Positions 1-6,081 of a stretch of DNA of 64,000 nucleotides are shown piece after piece. Position 1 is the first letter of the stretch, and every line of letters begins with the position of its first letter. The DNA lies in the NCBI GenBank assembly GCA_900316235.1, contig ONCC01000003.1, positions 1-64,000 on the forward strand. The letters run 5' to 3'. Under the pieces are notes generated by a model. That model made no database searches, had not been told where the DNA came from, and worked only from the letters and a program-made list of their open reading frames with translations. Made by a program: the position numbers and the translations under genes. Origin of the DNA: an uncultured Bacteroidales bacterium (GTDB taxonomy: Bacteria; Bacteroidota; Bacteroidia; Bacteroidales; P3).

Positions 1-357
1 GGCGATACGGATCTGCTTGCGATAGAAGTCCATGTGCTTCGAGTCGCTGACGTGCTCCTTGTTCTCGGGGTTGGTGTAGAGCAGCTCGGGGACCTTACGA
101 CCCTTGATGATGTGCTCGTTGACGATACGCTCCACATCCTCGGGTTTCACCTGGGTGTAGAAGGTGTTGTCGGGCATGATCTTCACGATGGGGCCCTTCT
201 CGCAGAAGCCGAAGCAGCCGGTCTTGATGACCTGGACGTCGTCCTTCAGACCCTTCTCTTCGAGGATCTTGTGGAAATTGTCGATGATCTGGAGGCTGTT
301 GCTGGATTTGCATCCGGTACCGCCGCAGATCAGAATATGCATTTTGTATTTTGCCAT
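1..357 (-). CDS. NADH-dependent hydrogenase/dehydrogenase flavoprotein subunit, NuoF/HndC-like (partial)
   Basis: First 119 codons of a minus-strand gene that runs off the left edge. Visible is the N-terminal thioredoxin-like [2Fe-2S] domain: Cys11 and Cys16 (CGGTGC) followed by KTGCFGFCEKGP, which supplies the C-x3-C pair. This domain precedes the FMN/NADH-binding part in HndC, HydB and NuoF-type subunits of NAD(P)-linked [FeFe] hydrogenases; that part lies outside the window. The ATG at 357 lies inside the upstream HndB-like gene, giving a 28-nt overlap and probable translational coupling. Known for the family: passes electrons between NAD(P)H, ferredoxin and the hydrogenase catalytic subunit in the cytoplasm. 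The catalytic subunit would be expected further left. The family call is firm; the exact subunit name is less so because only the N-terminus is seen. Confidence 0.85.
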   Translation of the reverse strand, partial: MAKYKMHILICGGTGCKSSNSLQIIDNFHKILEEKGLKDDVQVIKTGCFGFCEKGPIVKIMPDNTFYTQVKPEDVERIVNEHIIKGRKVPELLYTNPENKEHVSDSKHMDFYRKQIRIA

Positions 358-710
358 ACGAGCTCGCCCTGCTGGACATACTTGGTGAGGATTTCATCGG
401 CGCGGTTGTTGTCGACGTGGCCGAAGACGATGGGGTCTTTGCCGGGGATGCGCACCTCGAGGGTGGGCTCAGCGTGGCAGTAGCCCATGCAACCCGTCTG
501 GGTGAACACGGCCTGGATGCCCAGCTCGTCGGCTTTCTGCATCATGTGTTCCATAACCTGCTTGGCACCGGCGGCGATACCGCAAGTGGCCATAGCGACC
601 TTGATCTGCACCAGGCTCTCAGGGTTCTCGGCCTTCTCACGAATGTCGAGATTGTTCTGGAGCTTCTCGCGCATGGCTTTCAGGTCAGCCAAAGATTTAA
701 CTTTTGTCAT
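330..710 (-). CDS. (2Fe-2S) ferredoxin-domain protein, HndB-like hydrogenase subunit
   Basis: 126-residue small protein with a thioredoxin-like ferredoxin fold. Cys43 sits in the ATCGIAAGA segment and Cys74/Cys78 in TGCMGYC. The fourth ligand position of a standard C-x4-C...C-x3-C cluster is occupied by Ala48, a pattern I associate with HndB-like proteins, so a normal four-Cys [2Fe-2S] site is not obvious (a further Cys124 lies near the end). The N-terminus has the typical LADLKAMREKL helix. It is followed with 28-nt overlap by the NuoF/HndC-like gene, so both probably belong to one electron-transfer module. A TATATTTG promoter box lies about 85 nt upstream. The usual NuoE/HndA gene is not next to it; upstream are a terminator and a decayed gene instead. 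Confidence 0.85.
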   Translation of the reverse strand: MTKVKSLADLKAMREKLQNNLDIREKAENPESLVQIKVAMATCGIAAGAKQVMEHMMQKADELGIQAVFTQTGCMGYCHAEPTLEVRIPGKDPIVFGHVDNNRADEILTKYVQQGELVWQNTKCIF

Positions 711-794
711 AGATGTGACTTTTTAGGATTAATATTATTATTATTTAACTAATTATCAATAGCATACGCAGGCTTACGCTTGGGTATGACGGGA

Positions 795-802
795 CAAATA
801 TA
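795..802 (-). promoter_or_regulatory. Bacteroidota -7 box for the HndB-like/NuoF-like pair
   Basis: The minus strand reads TATATTTG, matching the TAnnTTTG -7 consensus. No good -33 TTTG is seen at the usual spacing. The predicted start of transcription near 788 gives a leader of about 78 nt. Confidence 0.5.
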
Positions 803-834
803 CAAAATAAAAATGAATTAGATAAAAAATTAAC

Positions 835-860
835 AAAAAAACTCACCATTTCTGGTGAGT
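835..860 (-). terminator. Rho-independent terminator (minus strand)
   Basis: Perfect 8-bp stem ACTCACCA / TGGTGAGT (841-848 with 853-860), 4-nt loop, followed on the minus strand by a run of six T. It lies just after the decayed gene at 886-1092, separating it from the hydrogenase genes. Confidence 0.7.
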
Positions 861-885
861 CCTTAGGTGAGAATTCTGTGTACCA

Positions 886-1092
886 TTATCTTACCACCAC
901 CACTCTGCGAACTGGGAGGTCGGTGTCCTCTGTGAGAGTAACAAAAGCATGGAGATTCTTCGCCTGACATCTGCCGTCGCGGATTTCCAATAATTTCAGT
1001 GCTGAACTCGGCGACAAAACTACACGCTATGCCTGCATCGAAACAACACCCATCAAAATAGGCAAAACGGCAATAAACTTCCTCACTTTCAT
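886..1092 (-). pseudogene. Decayed small secreted-protein gene with in-frame TAG
   Basis: Minus-strand reading from an ATG at 1092 gives a 21-residue signal-peptide-like start (Lys/Arg, then a hydrophobic core, ending VVSMQA), then a TAG at codon 22, then 46 more open codons in the same frame ending with a basic/valine tail (RRVVVVR) and TAA at 886. A rho-independent terminator follows 26 nt after the stop. Start, signal, stop and terminator in correct order suggest the remnant of a secreted-protein gene with most of its middle deleted. I do not recognise the family. The same-frame continuation could be chance. The rest of the 711-1199 spacer holds only a promoter box and AT-rich DNA. Confidence 0.4.
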
Positions 1093-1199
1093 TCTTTTAT
1101 TTCCTTTTTCTTTAACAACTATTCTGCAAATAAAGCAAAATATTTTTTGAAGCAAGAAACCAGGCACAATATTTTTTTGTTTTCAAGGTTATTGACAGT

Positions 1200-3095
1200 A
1201 TGGCAAACACGGGCACATATTTTGCACGCTTGCGGGAACTGGTTGCGCTGGAGCTCCGCGAGGAGCAGGAAGCCTACCGGCGGAGTCTCGAGATGAAAGG
1301 GGCTTCGTTGACGGGCAGCATCCACGAACCTGCCTGCCGCTATCCTGTGCACCTTGGAAACACGGCCTATAATGCGCTAGGCCAGCTCACTGTGGAGCTA
1401 CGCTACGAGGTGGAGGAAGACGAGGTGGAGCTCGACTTCGAGCCTGGGAAACCCGCCACGGTGTTCTACCTAACCGATAGTGGCGCCAAGGAGTTGCCCC
1501 ACCAGTGCTACGTAGAGGCCGTGGGCGACGGGGTGATGAGTGTCAGCCTGCCCTCAAAAAGCGCCCTGCAAAGCCTCAAAGACTTGAGTGAGCATCATTT
1601 GCTGGGAGTACAACTGGGAGTAGACAACACCAGCTACCGCGTGATGATGGAGTCGTTGTCGGAGTCCGAAAGGAAGGAGGACGAGCGTTTCGTGCGTCTG
1701 CGCAACGTGCTCATTGGCAACGCCAAACCCGCCTTCCGCTCGCTGCCCAAACTATCCTTCCCTTGGCTCAACCCCAGCCAGAACGACGCCATACAAAAAG
1801 TGGTCGAATGCCAGGAGGTGAGCATCATCCACGGTCCTCCGGGGACAGGCAAGACAACAACCCTCGTCGAGGCCATCATCGAGACCCTCGAGCGAGAGAC
1901 ACAGGTGCTCGTCTGCGCCCCTTCGAATGCCGCTGTCGACTGGATTAGCGAACAACTGATGCGACGCAGTGTAAATGTATTGCGCATCGGCAACCCTCTG
2001 AGGATGAGCGACGAGATGCTCAACTGCAGCTATGAACGGCGCTACTCGTCACATCCCGACTACCACGAATTGTGGAACATCCGCAAGGAACTTGCTGCCG
2101 GTGCCAAAGGCGAGCGCGCTCACCGCCTCCGCAGTCGACAGATGGAACTGGAAATCAAGATTAACGCAGACCTTTTCGATGAAGCCCGCGTAGTGAGCTG
2201 CACCCTCATTGGCAGCGCCTACCGCCTCATGGAGCGGCGCCACTTCCCCACTCTTTTCATCGACGAAGCCGCCCAAGCCCTCGAGCCCGCCTGCTGGGCC
2301 GCCATCCTCAAGGCCGACCGCGTAGTGATGAGCGGTGACCACCAGCAACTGCCGCCAACGGTGAAGAGCATCGCAGCCATGAAAGGTGGACTAGCCGACA
2401 CGCTGATGCAGAAGATTGTGGGTTTGCATCCTCAGTGCATCACCCTTCTCACCACACAATACCGCATGAACGAGGAGATTATGGCCTTCTCGTCGCGATG
2501 GTTCTATCACAACCGCCTGCAAGCGGCACCCGAAGCCGCCCACCGGCTGGTTAGCCCTCTCGACACTCCGCTCACCTGGATTGACACATCAGAATATTCT
2601 GATTATTCCGAAAACTCTGATTCTTCAGAGAAAAGAACAAAAACTGGCAGCATCAGCAATGCCCAAGAGGCACGCCTCGTCATCCACGCCCTGCGCGACT
2701 ATGTCGAGATGATTTCGCCGCAGAAAATTGAGAGCGAGCGCGTGGACTTCGGCATCATCACCCCTTACCGCGGCCAAGCGCGTCTTATCCGCCGCCTGCT
2801 CAAGATGCAGCACTATTTCCGCAAGCTGAAACGCCACATCACCGTGGGCACCGTCGACGGCTTCCAGGGGCAGGAGCGCGACGTGATTGTCATCTCGCTG
2901 GTGCGCGACAACGCCGAGGGCAACATCGGCTTCCTGCGCGACCTGCGTCGCATGAACGTCGCCATCACGCGTGCGCGCATGAAATTAATTATAGTGGGCA
3001 ACGCCCAGACGCTCTCCCGACATAAATTCTACCGCGTCCTAATCGAGCACATCAAAGAAAGAGGCGACTTCATCGAAGCCGCCCCCAACTCTTAG
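1200..3095 (+). CDS. Upf1/IGHMBP2-type superfamily 1 DNA/RNA helicase
   Basis: 631-residue cytoplasmic SF1B helicase. The N-terminal ~190 residues form the family's OB/stalk region. The helicase core carries Walker A GPPGTGKT (212-219), the SNAAVD segment, Walker B DEAAQA (about 354), motif III SGDHQQLPPT, then QYRMNE, TVDGFQGQERD (about 550) and NVAITRARMKL (motif VI). All expected motifs are intact. Family members unwind nucleic acid 5' to 3' using ATP; the bacterial role is not settled. The gene sits on the plus strand between minus-strand hydrogenase-related genes that usually cluster, so it appears inserted there. An extra Ser/Glu/Asp-rich linker (464-478) is encoded by a 9-nt tandem array (separate entry). 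The start is the first ATG giving the usual N-terminal helix. Confidence 0.9.
   Translation: MANTGTYFARLRELVALELREEQEAYRRSLEMKGASLTGSIHEPACRYPVHLGNTAYNALGQLTVELRYEVEEDEVELDFEPGKPATVFYLTDSGAKELPHQCYVEAVGDGVMSVSLPSKSALQSLKDLSEHHLLGVQLGVDNTSYRVMMESLSESERKEDERFVRLRNVLIGNAKPAFRSLPKLSFPWLNPSQNDAIQKVVECQEVSIIHGPPGTGKTTTLVEAIIETLERETQVLVCAPSNAAVDWISEQLMRRSVNVLRIGNPLRMSDEMLNCSYERRYSSHPDYHELWNIRKELAAGAKGERAHRLRSRQMELEIKINADLFDEARVVSCTLIGSAYRLMERRHFPTLFIDEAAQALEPACWAAILKADRVVMSGDHQQLPPTVKSIAAMKGGLADTLMQKIVGLHPQCITLLTTQYRMNEEIMAFSSRWFYHNRLQAAPEAAHRLVSPLDTPLTWIDTSEYSDYSENSDSSEKRTKTGSISNAQEARLVIHALRDYVEMISPQKIESERVDFGIITPYRGQARLIRRLLKMQHYFRKLKRHITVGTVDGFQGQERDVIVISLVRDNAEGNIGFLRDLRRMNVAITRARMKLIIVGNAQTLSRHKFYRVLIEHIKERGDFIEAAPNS
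2589..2633 (+). repeat. In-frame 9-nt tandem array with palindromic core
   Basis: Five consecutive 9-nt units, each beginning TC, with cores TCAGA, TCTGA, TCCGA, TCTGA, TCAGA. TCAGAATATTCTGA (2589-2602) is a perfect palindrome. It encodes residues 464-478 of the helicase, repeating Ser-acidic-x. It lies in a linker, not in a helicase motif. Confidence 0.75.
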
Positions 3096-3116
3096 CTATT
3101 ATCTATTAACTTTTAA

Positions 3117-4481
3117 CTACACATCAATCTCCCCACTTATTCGGTCGTCGCCCCAGACGGAATACATATTAGAGCGACCTTCGTTGAGGGTCATCTTTCC
3201 TTGCGCCTCCAGATGCAGGCGATAGAAGACGCATTGGTGTAGGTCGGCCTTGTCGCACACCACGTCGGTGGCGAAAGCCTCGCAGGTGGGAGCGCCACAT
3301 ACGCCACAGTCAATCTGTGGCAGGTGGGTCTTGAGTTTCTCAATACGTTCCATCTTCTCCAACGCCTTCGAGATATTCTCATCCAAAACCATCATCGATC
3401 GCGGCTGCACCTCGTCAACCTCTGAATTCTCTATTAGATAGTCCTTGTACTCGTCCATCTCGCGGTCGCGCGGCATTTCACCGTTGCGCTCGCGTTCGGC
3501 GGCGCGGCGTGCACGGGCATACATCCTTTCGCCGCAGAGGAAGCGGTTGTCGACACTCAACAGTGCGCCGGCGCAACCCTGGTCGCAAGCCCTCAGCTCG
3601 AGGAACTCCACGCCCTCCACCTCGTCGTTCTCCAGCTTGTCGAGGAAATCCATCACGTTCTGTATACCGTCAATGGCGTAGGAGCGCTTGGCGGAGCAGA
3701 GACGGCGTTCACCGTTGGTGAGAGTGCTGAGCACGGCGTCAGCACTGAGACGATGACGCGTAACGGGCGGGAACTGATGGTTTTTGCCCATGTCCTTGAT
3801 GTGCTTGTAGACTCCGTTGTAGAGCATATTCATATTGATGACGCCGTCAATAATCGACTTCTCCTCACCCACGGGGGCCTTGACGGCCGACACCTTGGCG
3901 GCGCAGGGGGTGATGTAGAAGAGGCCTATCTGCTCGCGCGGCACCCCGCGGCGCTGCAACTCCTCAAGGGCGTACATGGCGCTGAGGTCGAGCGGCACCT
4001 TGATGGGCATCACATTCTCCGCCAGCGACGGGTACTTAATCTGTATCAGACGCACGATGGCGGGACAGAACGACGAAATCAACGGTCTTATGTCAGGATG
4101 CTCGCGGGCGTACTTCTCCTTGGCCTCCTTATAGATGATGGCGGCGCTCTCCACCTCCATGACATGGGCGAAGCCCAGTTCATAGAGGGCGGCATAGACC
4201 TTCGACACACTGATATCGTCGGGGAACTGTCCCAAGAATACCGAAGGTAGCAGGGCCACGGAATGAGGATACTTGCGGAACATCCCGAAGTCATCGTCCT
4301 TGATGGCTACGGCATCCACGGGACACACCTCATAGCAACGGCCACAATCGATGCAACGGTGCTCCTGTATCTCGGCCTTACCGCCGTGGATGCGGACAGC
4401 CTCCGTAGGGCAAATCTTCATGCAGCGCGAGCACCCTATGCAGCGCGGTTCATCAATCTGGAGAGCGTGATAAAAAGCCAT
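3117..4481 (-). CDS. [FeFe] hydrogenase-like protein with C-terminal Fe-S domain (HydS/HfsB-like)
   Basis: 454 residues. N-terminus: two [4Fe-4S] ferredoxin clusters (C14/17/20/24 and C43/46/49/53). Middle (~75-330): a hydrogenase large-subunit fold. The usual TSCCP is SSFCP (Cys139), MPCxxK is TPCAAK (Cys193), and the third motif keeps C299-x3-C303. Thus the four Cys that bind the cubane part of an H-cluster are present, but the proton-relay Cys is Phe138. C-terminus: a four-Cys Fe-S domain (C392, 395, 400, 417; CGVCGAPTC) as in RnfB-type proteins. Family members are thought to be sensory or regulatory rather than efficient H2 producers; that role is inferred here. It follows an RsbW-like ATPase and a DRTGG protein, the usual companions. 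The spacer to the ATPase gene is a heptamer palindrome. Confidence 0.85.
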   Translation of the reverse strand: MAFYHALQIDEPRCIGCSRCMKICPTEAVRIHGGKAEIQEHRCIDCGRCYEVCPVDAVAIKDDDFGMFRKYPHSVALLPSVFLGQFPDDISVSKVYAALYELGFAHVMEVESAAIIYKEAKEKYAREHPDIRPLISSFCPAIVRLIQIKYPSLAENVMPIKVPLDLSAMYALEELQRRGVPREQIGLFYITPCAAKVSAVKAPVGEEKSIIDGVINMNMLYNGVYKHIKDMGKNHQFPPVTRHRLSADAVLSTLTNGERRLCSAKRSYAIDGIQNVMDFLDKLENDEVEGVEFLELRACDQGCAGALLSVDNRFLCGERMYARARRAAERERNGEMPRDREMDEYKDYLIENSEVDEVQPRSMMVLDENISKALEKMERIEKLKTHLPQIDCGVCGAPTCEAFATDVVCDKADLHQCVFYRLHLEAQGKMTLNEGRSNMYSVWGDDRISGEIDV

Positions 4482-4488
4482 ATCTTTT

Positions 4489-4560
4489 GGTTTAAGGTTT
4501 AAGGTTTAAGGTTTAAGGTTTCGGGGCATGTAGTGTTCCGTAAACCCTAAACCGTAAACC
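4489..4560. repeat. Inverted pair of 7-nt tandem arrays (no gene inside)
   Basis: Left arm: GGTTTAA at 4489, 4496, 4503 and 4510 plus a GGTTTCG at 4517. Right arm: the complement type, GTAAACC/CTAAACC, at 4540, 4547 and 4554. Between them is a ~16-nt loop. The arms can pair as a long G/C-A/T hairpin. The structure fills almost the whole spacer between the HydS-like start (4481) and the ATPase stop (4561). Confidence 0.9.
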
Positions 4561-4974
4561 TTACTGGAAGTTCACTTCCATCTCGACGGTGGTGCCTACG
4601 CCCACCTCGGAGGTAACATTCATCTTGTCGACATTCTTCTGCATGTTGGGCAGACCCATACCGGCGCCGAAGCCCATGTCGCGAACCTCGGGGCGGGCGG
4701 TACTGTAACCCTCCTGCATAGCCAGCGCTATGTCGGGTATACCGGGACCTTTGTCGGCCACCACCATCTTTATCTTGTCGGGGTCAATGTCGACTATCAC
4801 CTTGCCGCCGTAGGCGTGGGCTATGGCGTTCACCTCAGCCTCATAAAGGGCCACGACGACGCGCTTCACCACCTGCGGGTTCACGTTGAGCTGCTTCAGC
4901 GTCTTCTTGACAGAACTGGAAGCCTTGCCGGCATTGACGAAATCGCCTTCTATGACTGTGTATTCCTGATGCAT
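4561..4974 (-). CDS. RsbW-like histidine-kinase-type ATPase
   Basis: 137-residue stand-alone GHKL ATPase. The N box is seen in YEAEVNAIAHAYGG, the G1 box in ADKGPGIPD and the G2 box in GFGAGMGLPNM. The length matches single-domain anti-sigma/serine kinase-type proteins such as RsbW or SpoIIAB, but the typical anti-sigma partners are absent. In Bacteroidota and Clostridia this gene recurs beside HydS-like and DRTGG genes, so a regulatory role around hydrogenase is likely but unproven. It is probably co-transcribed from the promoter upstream of the DRTGG gene. Its stop codon directly abuts the 4489-4560 heptamer structure and its start lies about 16 nt from the S23 element. Confidence 0.85.
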   Translation of the reverse strand: MHQEYTVIEGDFVNAGKASSSVKKTLKQLNVNPQVVKRVVVALYEAEVNAIAHAYGGKVIVDIDPDKIKMVVADKGPGIPDIALAMQEGYSTARPEVRDMGFGAGMGLPNMQKNVDKMNVTSEVGVGTTVEMEVNFQ

Positions 4975-4990
4975 AATTATATTTTTTAAG

Positions 4991-5466
4991 GGTTATGGGT
5001 TATAGGTTATGGGTTATGGACGGCTTGCGCAATCTCGTGGGTTATGGGGTTGGTTATCAAAATAATTCTTTAAGCCAGAAAGCATTTTCGCAACATGGAT
5101 AAATTGAGGTCTGATTTCATCAATATTTTCTTGCGTCAAATAGCCGAGATCTTGTGCAATCTGGAGCTGACTGAAAGCCTCCATCAATGATCCGTATGCG
5201 ATTTCGATAAAATGCGATTTCTCCTTAAATGAGCTACGGCCACTTCCTTCGGCAATATTTGATGTAACAGAAGAAGCAGAGCGTCTGATTTGGTCTCCCA
5301 AAGCATAAATCTCATACTTTGGAAATTGATGTTGCACTCGATAGACGTCTCTAACCAAAATACGAGCCGCCTTGTAAACATCCAAATCCTCAAACGAAAA
5401 ATTCTTCTCCATCATAGTATTAAACCTGCGTCAGCGTCCATAACCCATAACCAATAACCCATAACC
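4991..5466. mobile_element. 476-bp element: S23-type gene between 32-bp heptamer inverted repeats
   Basis: The ends are 32-bp inverted repeats, 4991-5022 and 5435-5466, differing at one position (A at 5004). Each repeat is itself about four copies of a heptamer, GGTTATG on the left and CATAACC on the right, ending in GGACG / CGTCC. Inside is a single gene for a four-helix-bundle protein (5014-5415), whose C-terminal codons lie in the left repeat. The element occupies the spacer between the DRTGG gene and the ATPase gene with no effect on either frame. No transposase and no obvious target-site duplication are seen. Calling it mobile is inference from the symmetric ends and compact cargo. Confidence 0.7.
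5014..5415 (-). CDS. Four-helix-bundle protein (23S rRNA intervening-sequence protein family, Avd-like)
   Basis: 133 residues with the S23/IVP family pattern: FEDLDVYKAA at the N-terminus, FPKYEIYALGDQIRRSA, SNIAEGSGR, then FIEIAYGSLMEA and a C-terminal helix ending near YFDN. The family (TIGR02436/PF05635) was first found in intervening sequences of 23S rRNA genes and is related to Avd, the accessory protein of diversity-generating retroelements, which binds nucleic acid as a pentamer. No rRNA gene, reverse transcriptase or variable repeat is present here. The gene is on the same strand as the surrounding hydrogenase operon and is framed by heptamer inverted repeats; the last codons are supplied by the left repeat. 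Its function in this setting is unknown; action on the flanking repeats is only a hypothesis. Confidence 0.88.
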   Translation of the reverse strand: MMEKNFSFEDLDVYKAARILVRDVYRVQHQFPKYEIYALGDQIRRSASSVTSNIAEGSGRSSFKEKSHFIEIAYGSLMEAFSQLQIAQDLGYLTQENIDEIRPQFIHVAKMLSGLKNYFDNQPHNPRDCASRP

Positions 5467-5470
5467 TTGT

Positions 5471-5812
5471 TTAATACAACGGTTTCATTCCGGCACCGTA
5501 GAGGATGCCGCAGGTTTTAAACATCGAATAGGGGGTGCAGATGAGAATCATGTCGTTCTCATCGGCCAACTCCACCATGTCCTCTGTGGGGCGCTTGCCA
5601 CGCACGAAAATGACCACCTCGAGGTTGGCCATATCACATGTGCGGATGGTCTGCACATTGCACAGTCCCGTGATAAGCACAGGAGTATCTTTGAGCGTCA
5701 GCACATCGCTCATCAGGTCGGAAGCGAAGCAAAACTCCTCTTCCCTATCCAGTTTGTCGGAGCCAAGTCCTACTGAAGCGCCGAGTTTGTCTACAATTTC
5801 CTTTAATGTCAT
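5471..5812 (-). CDS. DRTGG domain-containing protein
   Basis: 113-residue protein. It starts at the ATG of MTLKEIVDKLG (5812); an open frame extends further upstream but is AT-rich, contains the promoter and lacks protein-like composition. The sequence has the DRTGG-like core (DLMSDVL, LITGLCNVQTIRTCDMANLE, VIFVRGKRP) and ends YGAGMKPLY. Such stand-alone DRTGG proteins recur next to RsbW-like ATPases and HydS-like proteins. DRTGG domains are otherwise found in phosphotransacetylases and CBS proteins and may bind a nucleotide or ligand; the specific role is unknown. It appears to be the first gene of the operon DRTGG, (S23 element), ATPase, HydS-like. Confidence 0.8.
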   Translation of the reverse strand: MTLKEIVDKLGASVGLGSDKLDREEEFCFASDLMSDVLTLKDTPVLITGLCNVQTIRTCDMANLEVVIFVRGKRPTEDMVELADENDMILICTPYSMFKTCGILYGAGMKPLY

Positions 5813-5850
5813 AATGATTAATATGGTTTTTCTGTGTTGGTTTGAAAGTG

Positions 5851-5882
5851 CAAAATTACAAATAATATTTTTAATTTGCAAA
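5851..5882 (-). promoter_or_regulatory. Promoter of the DRTGG/ATPase/HydS-like operon
   Basis: Minus strand: -33 TTTG (5879-5882), 20-nt spacer, -7 TAATTTTG (5851-5858). Start of transcription predicted near 5845, about 33 nt before the ATG. Confidence 0.6.
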
Positions 5883-5930
5883 TTTTTTTTCTCCGTGGCA
5901 CCCTCCGATAGCATTTTGGTAGCTCTGTTG

Positions 5931-6009
5931 TCCGCTTGTTCTCCGCTTGTTCTCCGCTTGTTGTTCGCTTTTAAACCGAACAACAATCGAACAACAAACG
6001 AACAACAAC
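5931..6009. repeat. Inverted pair of 11-nt tandem arrays
   Basis: Left arm: TCCGCTTGTT at 5931, 5942 and 5953 with a diverged unit at 5964. Right arm: CGAACAACAA at 5977, 5988 and 5999. Every step is exactly 11 nt, and the arms are imperfect reverse complements. It lies in the divergent spacer 5813-6081, which otherwise holds only the DRTGG promoter. Confidence 0.85.
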
Positions 6010-6081
6010 TGAATAACTATGCTAGTCATAGGCTTTTAGATGGAGACGCAATAAAATGGGCGAGCCAACGTTATAGGGGAG

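Noticed and set aside
3117-4481. Catalytic [FeFe] hydrogenase
   Set aside because: The proton-relay Cys is replaced by Phe138 and the motifs around the cluster are altered.
4489-4560. Telomere-like sequence (GGTTTAG/TTTAGGG resembles plant telomeres)
   Set aside because: Only a few copies, inverted, and inside a bacterial operon; not a chromosome end.
4991-5466. rRNA intervening sequence or diversity-generating retroelement
   Set aside because: No 23S rRNA, reverse transcriptase or template/variable repeat pair is present in the window, although the protein family is shared with both.
5813-5986. Longer start for the DRTGG protein
   Set aside because: The added 58 residues would overlap the promoter and part of the 11-nt array and do not look like protein sequence.
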